Positions 17,995-27,600 of a stretch of DNA of 64,000 bases are shown in pieces (within the stretch, counting starts at the first letter, position 1; every line of letters starts with the position of its first letter). Made by a program: the position numbers and the translations under genes. The DNA lies in assembly GCA_963825345.1 (NCBI GenBank), contig CAWGSQ010000005.1:258750-322749 (forward strand), written 5' to 3'. The notes beneath the pieces were generated by a model. It saw only the letters and a program-made list of their open reading frames with translations. It had not been told where the DNA came from and made no database searches. This DNA is from JACVRW01 sp963825345. GTDB taxonomy: Bacteria > Actinomycetota > Thermoleophilia > Solirubrobacterales > Thermoleophilaceae.

Positions 17995-18180
17995 ATGGCC
18001 AAAACGAGAAATCAGAGCCTCCTGGACAACGTCCGCAGCACTCTCGGGCAGGTAACGAAAAATGGCCGGCGAGGCTCGCGCAACGGGAGCGGAATCGCCT
18101 CGCAGGCGTCGGGCTTCATCGGCGGACTGCTGAGCGGTGGCAGCGCCAACAGCCGCAGCCGGGGACGCCGCCGGCGCTAG
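17995..18180 (+). CDS. Small basic Gly/Ser-rich protein
   Basis: I start at ATG 17995 (MAKTRNQSLLDNVRSTLGQV), giving 61 residues; an upstream in-frame codon at 17965 is less likely. The protein has an N-terminal amphipathic helix, a Gly/Ser-rich middle (GFIGGLLSGGSA) and a very basic end (SRGRRRR), so nucleic-acid or ribosome association is possible but unproven. It is transcribed away from the 17944 gene and converges on gatB, sharing the bases CTAG at 18177-18180, where both stop codons overlap. Confidence 0.5.
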   Translation: MAKTRNQSLLDNVRSTLGQVTKNGRRGSRNGSGIASQASGFIGGLLSGGSANSRSRGRRRR

Positions 18181-19598
18181 GCGCCGATCCGTTCGGTGAT
18201 CATGCGCTGAACCTCGCCGCCGTCGGCGCGGCCCTTGGTCTCGCGCATCACGGCGCCGACGATCGCCCCGATCGCCTGGCCCTTGCCCGCGCGGATCTTC
18301 TCGACGGCGTCAGGGTTGTCGGCGATCGCCTGATCCACGATCTGCTCGAGCTCGCCGCTATCGGCACGTCCGAGGCCCTTGGCCTCGACGACGCTGGCGG
18401 GGTCGCCGCCCTCGGCCACCAGCACGTCGAGCACCTCGCGCGCCGCCCCCGCCGACACCTGCTTCTCCCCCACCATCGCCACGAGGGTCGCCAGCGCGGC
18501 CGGCTCGAGCTTCGTGGTCGCCGGGTCGGTGTCGCCGATCCGGGCCGCCAGCTCGTTCGTCATCCAGTTGGCGAGGATGCGGGTATCGCCGTTGTCGCTC
18601 GCGGCCACCGCCGACTCGAAAAAGTCGCCGAGCTCCGAGCGGAAGGCGAGCAGCCGCGCAGTCTCAGCCGGCAGCTCCAGATCCCGCTCCAGCCGCTCGG
18701 CCCGTGCCGCGGGCAGCTCGGGCAGCGCCGCGCGGGCCCGCTCGAGCATCTCCCCGGTCGGCGCGATCGGGACGAGGTCCGGCTCGGGGAAGTAGCGGTA
18801 GTCGTGCGCCTCCTCCTTTGAGCGCAGCGAGGTGAGGCTGCCGCTCTGAGGGTCGTAGTGGAGGGTCTCCTGCTCCACCTTGCCGCCCTCGCGCACGAGC
18901 TGCTCCTGGCGCGCGATCTCGGCATCGATGCCGCGCTCGAGGAAGCGGAACGAGTTCATGTTCTTCAGCTCGGTCTTCGTGCCGAGCGTGGCCGTGCCGG
19001 CTGGGCGGATCGACACGTTCGCGTCCATCCGCAGCGACCCCTCCTCCATGTTCACGTCGGAGACGCCCATGCGCCGCAGCGTGGCCTGGAGCAGCCGGCC
19101 GAAGTCCGCAGCCTGGGCGGCGGAGGTGAGATCCGGCTCCGTGACGATCTCGACGAGCGGCGTGCCGCCGCGGTTGAAGTCCACCACGCTCGTGGACGCG
19201 CCGTGGATCCGCCCCGACGTGCCAGCGTGGATCAGCTTGGCCGCGTCCTCCTCGAGGTGCACCCGATGGATGCGCACGTCGCCCAGCCGTCCGGCCGTGC
19301 CGAGTGGAATGTCGTACTGACTGATCTGGTAGCCCTTCGGCAGGTCCGGATAGAAGTAGTTCTTGCGGTGGAAGATCGAGCGAGGGGCGATCTCGCAGTC
19401 GAACGCCATCGCGATCATCAGGCCGTAGTGGACCGCCTCCGCGTTGGTCACCGGCAGCGTTCCTGGATGGCCCAGGCAGACCGGGCACACGAGCGTGTTC
19501 GGCTCCTCGCCGAACGAGAGCGCACAGCCGCAGAACATCTTCGTCTGAGTGCGGAGCTGCACGTGAATCTCGATGCCGATTACGGGTTCGTAGTTCAT
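18177..19598 (-). CDS. gatB: Asp-tRNA(Asn)/Glu-tRNA(Gln) amidotransferase subunit B
   Basis: This 473-residue kinase/tRNA-binding subunit of GatCAB activates the mischarged tRNA with ATP before amidation. I start at ATG 19598 (MNYEPVIGIEIHVQL); the longer open frame upstream is a shadow of gatA. The catalytic cradle includes EIHVQLRTQTKMFCGC and the zinc site CVCLGHPGTLP region (Cys at CPVC). The DLPKGYQISQYD and VNMEEGSLRMDANVS motifs follow. A C-terminal YqeY-like tail domain occupies about residues 325-473. Its ATGA overlaps the gatA stop. Together with GltX it implies the indirect Gln-tRNA pathway. Confidence 0.97.
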   Translation of the reverse strand: MNYEPVIGIEIHVQLRTQTKMFCGCALSFGEEPNTLVCPVCLGHPGTLPVTNAEAVHYGLMIAMAFDCEIAPRSIFHRKNYFYPDLPKGYQISQYDIPLGTAGRLGDVRIHRVHLEEDAAKLIHAGTSGRIHGASTSVVDFNRGGTPLVEIVTEPDLTSAAQAADFGRLLQATLRRMGVSDVNMEEGSLRMDANVSIRPAGTATLGTKTELKNMNSFRFLERGIDAEIARQEQLVREGGKVEQETLHYDPQSGSLTSLRSKEEAHDYRYFPEPDLVPIAPTGEMLERARAALPELPAARAERLERDLELPAETARLLAFRSELGDFFESAVAASDNGDTRILANWMTNELAARIGDTDPATTKLEPAALATLVAMVGEKQVSAGAAREVLDVLVAEGGDPASVVEAKGLGRADSGELEQIVDQAIADNPDAVEKIRAGKGQAIGAIVGAVMRETKGRADGGEVQRMITERIGA

Positions 19599-20992
19599 CC
19601 CACCGGCACTCCCTCGAAGCCGATCGACTTCTCGAGCGCGTGGGCGGCGTCGAGGATGCCCGCCTCGCTGAACGCCGGACCCGCGATCTGGAATCCCACC
19701 GGCAGCCCGTCCGAGAGGCCGCACGGGATCGAGATGGCGGGGATGCCTGCGAGCGGCATGGGCACCGTGTAGTAGTCCGACAGGTACATCGCGAGCGGGT
19801 CGGCGGTGCGCTCGCCGAGCTTGAAGGCCACCGTGGCCGAGGTGGGGCTCACCACGAAGTCGACCTCCTCGAAGGCGGCGGAGAAGTCCTGCGCGATCTT
19901 CGTGCGCACCTTCTGCGCCGTGCCGTAATAGGCCTCGTAGTAGCCGGACGAGAGCGCGTAGGTGCCGATCATGATGCGGCGCTTGACCTCCTCGCCGAAG
20001 CCGTCGTGACGGGTCTGCTCGTACATGGAGGTGAGGTCGCCGTTGCCGGAGCGGCGCGCGTAGCGGACGCCGTCGTAGCGCGCGAGGTTGGCGCTCGCCT
20101 CGGCGGGCGCGATCACGTAGTAGGCGGCGATACCGTGGCGCGCGTTCGGCAGCTCGATCTCCTTCACGCTCCCGCCGAGCTCCTCGATCCTGGCGAGCGT
20201 CGCCCTTACGCTGTCGGCCACACCGGGCTCGAGGCCGGGCTCCTCCATCCCCCAGACGCCGAAGCGCAGGCCGTCGAGCCGCTCGGCGCTCGGCAGCGGA
20301 ATCTCGCCCGGAATGCCGAGCGAGGTGGAGTCGCAGGGGTCCTTGCCCTGGAGGTGGCGGAGCAGGATCGCCGCATCTGTCACGTCGCGCGTGAGTGGCC
20401 CGCACTGGTCGAGCGACGAGGCGAAGGCGATCATCCCGTAGCGGCTGACCGCTCCATAGGTGGGCTTCATGCCGACGATCCCGCAGAGCGACGCGGGCTG
20501 GCGGATCGAGCCGCCCGTGTCCGTTCCGATCGCCCACGGCGCCGTTCCGGCCGCCACGGCGGCCGCGCTGCCGCCGCTCGACCCTCCCGGCACGCGCTCG
20601 CGATCCCACGGGTTCTGGACCGGGCCAAAGCCGGAGTTCTCGTTCGACGAGCCCATGGCGAACTCGTCCTGGTTGGTCTTGCCGAGCACGCGCGCGCCCG
20701 CGTCCTGGAGGTTGCGCACGCTCGTGGCGGTGTACGGCGGCCGGTAGCCCTCGAGGATGCGCGACCCGGCCATGCTCGGCACGCCCTCAACGCAGAAGAG
20801 GTCCTTCACGGCGATCGGCGGGAGCGTGCCGGCGTCCGCGGGCGCCTCGTCGGCCACCCACAGGTAGGAGCCGAGGTCGTCGCCGGCGGCGCGCTCGCGC
20901 CACAGCTCGAACAGCTCGCTCGACGAGATCTCGCCGGCCTCGATGCGCTCCGCCTGCTGCGCGGCCGTCAGCTTCAGCAGCTCGTCGCTCAC
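19595..20992 (-). CDS. gatA: Asp-tRNA(Asn)/Glu-tRNA(Gln) amidotransferase subunit A
   Basis: This 465-residue amidase subunit releases ammonia from glutamine. I start at GTG 20992 (VSDELLKLTAAQQ), which overlaps the gatC stop as GTGA; the frame is open further upstream only as a shadow. The amidase-signature triad is intact: Lys63 (AVKDLF), cis-Ser138 (PGGSSGGS) and nucleophile Ser162 (GTDTGGSIRQPAS). The start of the next gene, gatB, overlaps by four bases. Confidence 0.97.
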   Translation of the reverse strand: MSDELLKLTAAQQAERIEAGEISSSELFELWRERAAGDDLGSYLWVADEAPADAGTLPPIAVKDLFCVEGVPSMAGSRILEGYRPPYTATSVRNLQDAGARVLGKTNQDEFAMGSSNENSGFGPVQNPWDRERVPGGSSGGSAAAVAAGTAPWAIGTDTGGSIRQPASLCGIVGMKPTYGAVSRYGMIAFASSLDQCGPLTRDVTDAAILLRHLQGKDPCDSTSLGIPGEIPLPSAERLDGLRFGVWGMEEPGLEPGVADSVRATLARIEELGGSVKEIELPNARHGIAAYYVIAPAEASANLARYDGVRYARRSGNGDLTSMYEQTRHDGFGEEVKRRIMIGTYALSSGYYEAYYGTAQKVRTKIAQDFSAAFEEVDFVVSPTSATVAFKLGERTADPLAMYLSDYYTVPMPLAGIPAISIPCGLSDGLPVGFQIAGPAFSEAGILDAAHALEKSIGFEGVPVG

Positions 20993-21276
20993 GAGGCACC
21001 CGGGCTCGGGACCCGGAAGCCGCCGTCGGCCGCATCCGGTGCCTGCTCGAGCGCTTTCTCGCGCGGCAGGCTTGGCCGCGGCACGTCCTCGCGCAGCACG
21101 TTCGTGAGGTCGACCACGTGCGAGGTCGGCTCGACGCCCTCGAGGTCGAGCTCGTTCATCGTCTCCACGTGGCCGAGGATCTTCGAGAGCTCCTCGGCGA
21201 TGCGGTCGACCTCGTCGTCCGTCACCTTCAGCCGCGCGAGCTTGGCGACGTGCAGCACCTGGTCCCTGTCGATCAT
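20989..21276 (-). CDS. gatC: Asp-tRNA(Asn)/Glu-tRNA(Gln) amidotransferase subunit C
   Basis: The 95-residue scaffold subunit wraps GatA and stabilises the complex. Family features are VLHVAKLARLKVTDDEV and the later VEPTSHVVDLTNVLREDVP, followed by a variable tail. It is the first gene of gatC-gatA-gatB, with a four-base overlap into gatA. Only 18 bases separate its start from the divergent methyltransferase start, so its promoter must overlap neighbouring coding sequence or the mRNA must be nearly leaderless. Confidence 0.95.
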   Translation of the reverse strand: MIDRDQVLHVAKLARLKVTDDEVDRIAEELSKILGHVETMNELDLEGVEPTSHVVDLTNVLREDVPRPSLPREKALEQAPDAADGGFRVPSPGAS

Positions 21277-21294
21277 CGCGGCCGATTGTAGGTT

Positions 21295-21915
21295 GTGGCC
21301 GTGGCGAGACGGGTGGTCGACGACGACATGCGCTGGTACTACGACAAGCGCGCCGCCGAGTACGACGACTGGTGGTTAGGCAGGGGCCTGTTCGCGGGAC
21401 GGCCGCGACCCGGCTGGTCGGAGGAGGTGGCGCAGCTCGTCTCCCTGCTCGGCTCGCTGCCACCCGCACACACCCTCGACGTGGCGTGCGGAACCGGTTT
21501 TCTCACCCGCCACCTGCCCGGCGAGGTGGTCGGGCTCGACCAGAGTGACGCGATGCTGGAGGTTGCCCGCGCGCGCATGCCGGGCGTGCGCGTGCTGCAG
21601 GGCGACGCCGTGCCGCTCCCCTTCGTCGACGGGGATTTCGATCGAGTCTTCACGAGCCACTTCTACGGGCACCTGGTGCCCGAGGAGCGCGAGCCGTTCC
21701 TCGACGAGGCGAGGCGCGTCGGCGGGCAGCTCGTAATCGTGGATTCGGCCCTGCGAGACGATGTTCCGCCGGAGGAGCACCAGGAGCGTGTCCTGAACGA
21801 CGGCTCGCGACACACGGTCTACAAGCGCTTCTTCGCCCCGGAGGAGCTCGCCGCGGAGCTGGGCGACGGCCGCGTGCTGCATGCGGGACGCTGGTTCGTG
21901 GTGGTCGCGGCATAG
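21295..21915 (+). CDS. Class I SAM-dependent methyltransferase
   Basis: The 206-residue Rossmann-fold methyltransferase has motif I TLDVACGTGFLTRHLPG, an acidic ribose-binding position (VVGLDQSDAML), motif II LQGDAVPLPFVDGDFD and motif III around RRVGGQLVIVDSAL. The N-terminus (MRWYYDKRAAEYDDWW) resembles Ubie/small-molecule methyltransferases. The start is uncertain among GTG 21295, GTG 21301 and ATG 21328; I keep the longest. Substrate unknown. The next gene begins 2 bases after its stop. Confidence 0.88.
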   Translation: MAVARRVVDDDMRWYYDKRAAEYDDWWLGRGLFAGRPRPGWSEEVAQLVSLLGSLPPAHTLDVACGTGFLTRHLPGEVVGLDQSDAMLEVARARMPGVRVLQGDAVPLPFVDGDFDRVFTSHFYGHLVPEEREPFLDEARRVGGQLVIVDSALRDDVPPEEHQERVLNDGSRHTVYKRFFAPEELAAELGDGRVLHAGRWFVVVAA

Positions 21916-21917
21916 CC

Positions 21918-22349
21918 GTGCGGATCGAGGAGGTCACGTCGGCGCACCCGGAGCTCGTCGAGTCGCTGCGCGGGCTGATCGCCCAGCTCTCGCCGGCCGC
22001 GCCACCTCCGACGGACGCCGACATCCAGGAGATCGTGGACTCGCCCTCCACCCGTCTGCTCGTTGCCCGGAGCGACGACGGCGCCGTCATGGGCTCGCTG
22101 ACGCTCGTCCAGTTCAGGATTCCCACGGGCGTCGGCGTCTGGATCGAGGACGTGGTGGTGAACGAGTCGGCGCGCGGCCAGGGGACCGGCGAGGCACTCG
22201 TGCGCGAGGGCGTCCGGCTCGCCGAGGCCGCCGGGGCGAGCGCGGTCAACCTGACCTCGCGTCCGGACCGCGCCGCGGCGAACCGCCTCTACCAGCGCCT
22301 CGGCTTCGAGCGCCGAGAGACGAACGTCTACCGGCTGGAGCTGTCCTAG
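21918..22349 (+). CDS. GNAT-family N-acetyltransferase
   Basis: The 143-residue single-domain GNAT starts at GTG 21918. The acetyl-CoA pyrophosphate loop is ARGQGTGEALVREGV at about residues 88-102, preceded by the beta strand VWIEDVVVNES and followed by NRLYQRLGFERRETNVYRLE, the typical closing motif. It is coupled to the upstream methyltransferase (2-base gap) and ends convergently with the thioesterase gene, overlapping by four bases. The acceptor substrate cannot be inferred. Confidence 0.9.
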   Translation: MRIEEVTSAHPELVESLRGLIAQLSPAAPPPTDADIQEIVDSPSTRLLVARSDDGAVMGSLTLVQFRIPTGVGVWIEDVVVNESARGQGTGEALVREGVRLAEAAGASAVNLTSRPDRAAANRLYQRLGFERRETNVYRLELS

Positions 22350-22717
22350 CCGCCGAAGTTCGAGCGCTCGATCACGCGGCGCTCGTGAGTGCCGACGCCG
22401 ATGGTGCGCTCGCCGTCCCGCACCTCGACGTCGAAGCGGAGCTTGCGCTCGTCCACCACCTCACGCAGCCTCGCGGTGACCGTGCAGGTTGCGCCCTCGG
22501 CGGCCGCGGCCACGTGCTTGATGCAGACCTCGAAGCCCACGGTGGCCTTGCCGTCGCCGAGGTTCTCCCAGCTGAGGATGCTGGCGCAGCGCTCCATCAT
22601 CGCGATCATGCCGGGGGTCGAGAGAACCTTCACCGGGAGCGTGCCGCGCACATCGGTGAGAAGGTTGCCCTCGGCGGTGAACTCGTCGGTGCGCTCGATG
22701 CCGGGCTCAAGCGTCAT
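22346..22717 (-). CDS. Hotdog thioesterase, fluoroacetyl-CoA thioesterase (FlK)-like
   Basis: The 123-residue hotdog-fold protein has positions equivalent to the FlK triad: Thr and Glu in STPGMIAMMERCA and His in EVCIKHVAAAAEG. The C-terminal strand VRDGERTIGVGTHERRVI is typical. Family members hydrolyse acyl-CoAs, and most genomic homologues have unknown substrates, so a specific fluoroacetyl-CoA role should not be assumed. Its ATG overlaps the stop of the upstream membrane-protein gene by four bases. Confidence 0.82.
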   Translation of the reverse strand: MTLEPGIERTDEFTAEGNLLTDVRGTLPVKVLSTPGMIAMMERCASILSWENLGDGKATVGFEVCIKHVAAAAEGATCTVTARLREVVDERKLRFDVEVRDGERTIGVGTHERRVIERSNFGG

Positions 22718-23250
22718 GCGGCCGGGCGAGGCGGAGCTGCGGCGGGGGCGGGCTCGCGCAGGGACGTGGCGCAGGCGAAGGCCATCACGCCGAGCACGCC
22801 TAGGGCGAGCGGAGCGCCGATCTTGACCGTCGTCAGCTCGTCGAAGCCGGGTTCCTGGATGATCCGGTAGAGGATGAGCAGGGCCGTGATGGATGCCGCC
22901 AGGCCCGCGACACCGAACGGCCCGAGCCCCTCCGAGCGACGGCCGCTCGCGCGCCAGAATGCCGCCCCCACGCCGAGCGCGCTGGTGGCCAGCAAACCGA
23001 TCAGGATGATCCGGTCGATCAGGCCGTCGTCCTCCTGCCAGGCGTTGCGCTCCTGGGCCTCCGCGAGGGCGGCGGCGTCGTGCTCGACCTCGCGGCGCTC
23101 CTGGGCGTCGCTGTTGCCCGCCTGCTCCTGGATCTGACGCGCCTCCTCCCCGCGCGTCGTGCTGTACCAGTCCGGCGCCGTGGTGAACAGCAGCGCAAGG
23201 GCGGCCACGAACACGACCCAGTCGGCCGGCCGCAGCCGCTCGAAGGTCAC
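22714..23250 (-). CDS. Membrane protein, unknown function
   Basis: I start at GTG 23250 (VTFERLRPADWVVFVAALAL), giving 178 residues; the open frame upstream is a shadow of the next gene. One N-terminal helix (about 10-27) is followed by a polar Glu/Gln/Ala-rich linker. Three more hydrophobic segments lie at about 77-95, 108-127 and 140-160. The start overlaps the stop of the 23247 gene (GTGA), and the start RLRPADWV resembles RLRSGEWL of that gene, so the two are probably distant paralogues acting together. Confidence 0.75.
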   Translation of the reverse strand: MTFERLRPADWVVFVAALALLFTTAPDWYSTTRGEEARQIQEQAGNSDAQERREVEHDAAALAEAQERNAWQEDDGLIDRIILIGLLATSALGVGAAFWRASGRRSEGLGPFGVAGLAASITALLILYRIIQEPGFDELTTVKIGAPLALGVLGVMAFACATSLREPAPAAAPPRPAA

Positions 23251-23738
23251 GAACCGGCCTCGGGGCGCGGCGGCGAGAGCGTCTCGACCTCGCGCTGGTG
23301 TGCCACGGGCACGCCGGTGAGATCCGTGTGCCGGTCCCCGCGCGTGAGCCGCTCGTCGCGCATGGCCAGCAGGCCGGCGGCGACGACGCCCAGCGTGGCG
23401 GCGAGCGCCACCCACAGACCCCACTCGCGCCCGTTGGCCCAGTCGGGCATGTTCAGGACGCGGATCAGCACGAGCACAACGGCGAGCAGACCGACGAGCG
23501 CGGTGAGCGACTCGTGCGCGAGCGGAACGGCCGGCACGCGCTGGAACGCTGTTACGAGCGGGATCGCGAGCGCCGAGAGCGCCACGATGGCGAGCACGAT
23601 GTCGAGGGCACCGAGCGACTCCCAACCGGTGCGCGAGCCCGCGTCATCGGCGTACCAGGGCAGGAACAATGCCACGAGCAGCACGAGCCCGGAGAGTCCG
23701 GCGAGCCATTCGCCGGAGCGCAGCCTTCGCAGATCCAT
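23247..23738 (-). CDS. Four-TM membrane protein, unknown function
   Basis: The 163-residue protein begins MDLRRLRSGEWLAGLSGLVL and has four hydrophobic segments at about residues 11-28, 45-63, 78-95 and 105-124, then a polar tail. The pattern (short basic N-terminus, PWY after TM1) is seen in many uncharacterised actinobacterial membrane proteins. It is the first of three overlapping genes with the 178-residue protein and the thioesterase, and starts 22 bases downstream of the folD stop. Confidence 0.75.
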   Translation of the reverse strand: MDLRRLRSGEWLAGLSGLVLLVALFLPWYADDAGSRTGWESLGALDIVLAIVALSALAIPLVTAFQRVPAVPLAHESLTALVGLLAVVLVLIRVLNMPDWANGREWGLWVALAATLGVVAAGLLAMRDERLTRGDRHTDLTGVPVAHQREVETLSPPRPEAGS

Positions 23739-23759
23739 GCGGCGGGAGCGTACCGGCGA

Positions 23760-24599
23760 TCAGGCGCCGCGGGCGCGGGCGGCCTTCAGCGTGTTCACGA
23801 GCAGCATCGCGCGGGTCATCGGGCCGACCCCGCCCGGCACGGGCGTGATGGCTCGGGCCCGCTCGCTGGCGGCCTCGAAGTCCACGTCGCCGACGAGGCC
23901 GTCGTCCGTGCGGTTCGTGCCCACGTCGATCACCACTGCCCCCTCTCCGACCATGTCGCCGGTCACGAGGCCCGCGGACCCAACCGCTGCCACCAGCACG
24001 TCGGCCTCCCGGCACACGGCCGGCAGGTCGCGCGTGCGCGAATGGCAGTGCGTGACCGTGGCATTCGCTCCGAGCAGCAGTTGGGCCATCGGCTTGCCCA
24101 CCAGGATCGAGCGGCCAAGCACCACGGCCCTCGCGCCCGACAGCTCCACGCCGGCCTCCTCGAGCAGCCTCATCACACCGGCGGGCGTGCAGGGCACCAT
24201 CGCCTCCTCGCGTCCGTGCATCAGCAGGCCGGCGTTAGCGGTGGTGAGGCCGTCCACGTCCTTCGACGGGTCGATGAGCGAGATGAATTCGTCCTGGTCG
24301 AGCGCGTCCGGCAGCGGGAGTTGGAGCAGGATGCCGTCCACGCGCTCGTCGGCGTTCAGCGAGCGGATCAGCTCCGCGAGCTCGTCGGGGGCCACGTCGG
24401 CGCCCGGCTCGTGGTGGAAGGACTCGATTCCGACCTCCGCCGAGTCCTCGCGCTTCATGCGGACGTAGACCGCCGAGGCGGGATCGTCGCCCACGAGGAT
24501 CGTCGCGAGCCCCGGCTGACGGTCCATGGCCTCTACCTCGCGCCTGACCTCCTCGCGCACCTTCGCCGCAACAGCCTTGCCGTCGATGATCTGGGCCAT
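23760..24599 (-). CDS. folD: Methylenetetrahydrofolate dehydrogenase / methenyltetrahydrofolate cyclohydrolase
   Basis: This 279-residue bifunctional enzyme interconverts 5,10-methylene- and 10-formyl-tetrahydrofolate in one-carbon metabolism. The catalytic Tyr45 and Lys49 lie in YVRMKREDSAEVGI; the substrate segment GILLQLPLP and the NADP-binding loop VLGRSILVGKPMAQLL are present. The C-terminal PVPGGVGPMTRAMLL motif is intact, and length is standard. The downstream membrane and thioesterase genes follow on the same strand after 22 bases. Confidence 0.97.
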   Translation of the reverse strand: MAQIIDGKAVAAKVREEVRREVEAMDRQPGLATILVGDDPASAVYVRMKREDSAEVGIESFHHEPGADVAPDELAELIRSLNADERVDGILLQLPLPDALDQDEFISLIDPSKDVDGLTTANAGLLMHGREEAMVPCTPAGVMRLLEEAGVELSGARAVVLGRSILVGKPMAQLLLGANATVTHCHSRTRDLPAVCREADVLVAAVGSAGLVTGDMVGEGAVVIDVGTNRTDDGLVGDVDFEAASERARAITPVPGGVGPMTRAMLLVNTLKAARARGA

Positions 24600-24629
24600 G
24601 GGCGCGGCAGCCTATCCGTGAGACCCGGG

Positions 24630-27600
24630 CTAGCGTCGCTTCAGCGGTGCGTAGTCGGCCATCAGCTTGCGCTCGGAGCGGTCGCCTGCAAAGCGGACCA
24701 CGACGAGGCCACCGGGCTCGATGCCCACCACCACGCCGTCGCCGAACTGGGCGTGCACCACGTCGTCGCCGAGTGAGAACGAGGCGCGGCCGCCGCCCCC
24801 ATCGCCGCCGCGGGGCTCGGGAGCCGACGCGCCGCCGCCCCACGTTGCCGCGGCCGCTGGCCCGGTCGGAGCCTCCTCGTCACGGTCGGTGAACTCCACC
24901 GGGATCTCGTCGATGAAGCGGCTGCGCAGGTTCCAGTCGCGTCCGCCGAAGAGCATTCGCGTTCGCGCGTGCGTGAGGTAGAGCTCGCGCTTCGCTCGGG
25001 TGATGCCCACGTAGGCGAGCCGCCGCTCCTCCTCGAGGTCGCCCGACTCGATCGAGCGCATGTGCGGAAACACGCCGTCCTCGAGCCCGATGATGAAGAC
25101 GATCCCGAACTCGAGGCCCTTCGCGTTGTGGAGGGTCATAAGCGTGACGATGCCCTCGTCGTCGCGCAGGTTGTCCTGCTCGGAGAAGAGCGCGAGCTGC
25201 TGGAGGAACTCCTCGACCGAGCCCTCCTCGGCGGTGGCGTCGTACTCGCGCGCCACGCCCACGAGCTCCTCGAGGTTCTCGAGCCGGCCCTGCGCCTCGA
25301 TCGTGCGCTCGGCCTGGAGAGCCTCGGTGTATCCGCTCTCCTCGAGCGTCTCCGCAAGCACGTCCCCCACTCCGGCGCCGGCCTCCACCCGCTCGCGCAG
25401 GCGCTCCATCACGGACATGAAGCGTCCCACTGACCGGATCGCGGCCGAAGCGAGGCCGGGAACGGACTCGGGTTCCGCCGCCACGTCCCAGATCGGCTCA
25501 CCGATCGTGTTCGCGTATCCCACCAGCCGTCCCTGGGTCGTGTTCCCGATGCCGCGCCGCGGCGAGTTCACCGCGCGCCCGAACGCAACTGTGTCAGCGG
25601 GGTTCACCAGCAGTGTCAGGTACGCGAGCGCATCCTTGATCTCAGCGCGCTCGTAGAAGCGCGTGCCGCCGATCACCTGGTAGCCCACGCCGTAGCGCAC
25701 CAGCATGTCCTCGAGCACACGGCTCTGCGCGTTGGTGCGGTAGAAGACCGCGATCTCGTCGCGCGACTCGCCCTGCTCCACGAGCCGCTCGATCTCGGAC
25801 ACGACGAAGCGCGCCTCGGCATGCTCGTCCTCGAGCTCCCGCACATGCACCGGGTCGCCCTCGCCGAGCTCCGACCAGAGGAACTTGTCCTTGCGCTGGC
25901 GGTTGTTGGCGATCACGCCGTTGGACGCGTTGAGAATCGTCTGCGTCGAGCGATAGTTCTGCTCGAGCTTTACGACCTCGGCATCGGGGAAGTCCCTCTC
26001 AAAGCCAAGGATGTTCTGGATGTCGGCTCCGCGGAAGCCGTAGACCGAGTTGTGAGTCAGAAGGCCGTTGGCGATGAAGTTGTGGGTGTCCTCGACGTCA
26101 AGGTCGTAGACCGAAGCGGCCAACTTGACCCGTTCCACCTCCTCGACGAGCTCGTAGGACCCGTCCTCCGCAAACATGACCATCCCGCGCCGCACGGAAG
26201 CCGCCGGCATGAAGGGCAGTGACTTGTGCCCGAGCCGAGCCATCTGCCGAACCGTCACCGGTGTCGCCGTCTGAATGCGGTCCACGACGTCCATTGCCCT
26301 GCCGTAGTCATTGAAGGCGGACTCATAGCGCCAGCTCTCGCTTCCGCTCTTTGCGCTTCGCACCGAGAGCCCGAAGGTCTCCAGGGCGGTCCGAACCGCG
26401 GGATCACGCCCGCCGATCGCCACCTGGTGCATCGGCCGCCTGCCTCGGCGGTCGCCGCAGAGTGTGACCGTCACGTTCCGCCGGCGGCCGTCGTGGGTTC
26501 GCGGGATGTGATGCGGATGCTCGAAGCTCAGACCGTGGTCCGCAAGCAGCTGCAGGCCCGTGGCGACCGTTGGAAAGCTTGCAAAGGCTTCGTCGATCAG
26601 ACGCTGGTCGGAGCTGACACCCTCGTCGCTCCGGCCGCGCTTCCGGGCAACGAACGGCAGCGTAGGGATGCGATACCGAAGCGAGAGCTCCAGCTCCGCA
26701 GCGCGCGCTTGGGCCTGCGACTCGTGGGTTGAAACCACCCACGCGGCGTCCGCATGCTCTTGAACCGAGCGCAGATGAACGCCGCTCACAACGGTTGCGT
26801 CTCGTTCTGGGTAGGTACGCGTCGTTCCTATCCGGAAGCCCTTGTCACCGCGGTACATCGCGTAGGTCATGTAGAGCTTGGGTGTGAGCTCGCGGTGGTA
26901 ACCGGCGAAATGCACGTGCTCTGGCGTGCTTATCAGCCGCCGACCGCTTTCCGTGGTGATGACCACGCCTTCTGAGGCCATGCTGCGGTGGGTGCGGAGG
27001 ACTTTGGCGGGACGGAAATCGCCGCTGCCGTAGCTCGAGAGCACGAGGTCCCCGGCCTCCACGTCCTCGATCGGCTTGGCGGAGCCGTCGGCCATCGTGA
27101 TCGGCGTACCACCGACGAGGCATTGATCGTCGTCTCCGACCACGCAGAGGTTCCGGCTCTCCTCCGTGAGCAGCTGCAACCAGCGGTACTGGGCGTGGTT
27201 CGTGTCCTGGTACTCGTCGACCAGGACGTGGCGGAAGGAGCGGCAGTAGCGGTCGCGCACCTCCTCGTACAGCTCGAAGAGGTTGACTGCGCGGAAGAGC
27301 AAGTCGTCGAAGTCCATCGCGTTGGCAGCGTGGAGGCGCTTCTCGTAGAGGTCGTAGACGTCCGCGGTCGTCTGCTCGAAGAAGGTGGACACCTTCAGCC
27401 GGTAGGCCTCGGCGTCCAGAAGCGCGTTCTTTGCATCCGAGATCTGGCGGCGGATGCCGCGCGGGGCGAAGCGCTTGGGGTCGATGTCGAGCTCGTCGAT
27501 GCACGCCTTCACGAGCCGCAGCGAATCCTGCTCGTCGTAGATCGTGAAGCCGCGCGTGTAGCCGAGCTTCTCCGCCTCGGCGCGCAGGATCCGGGCACAG

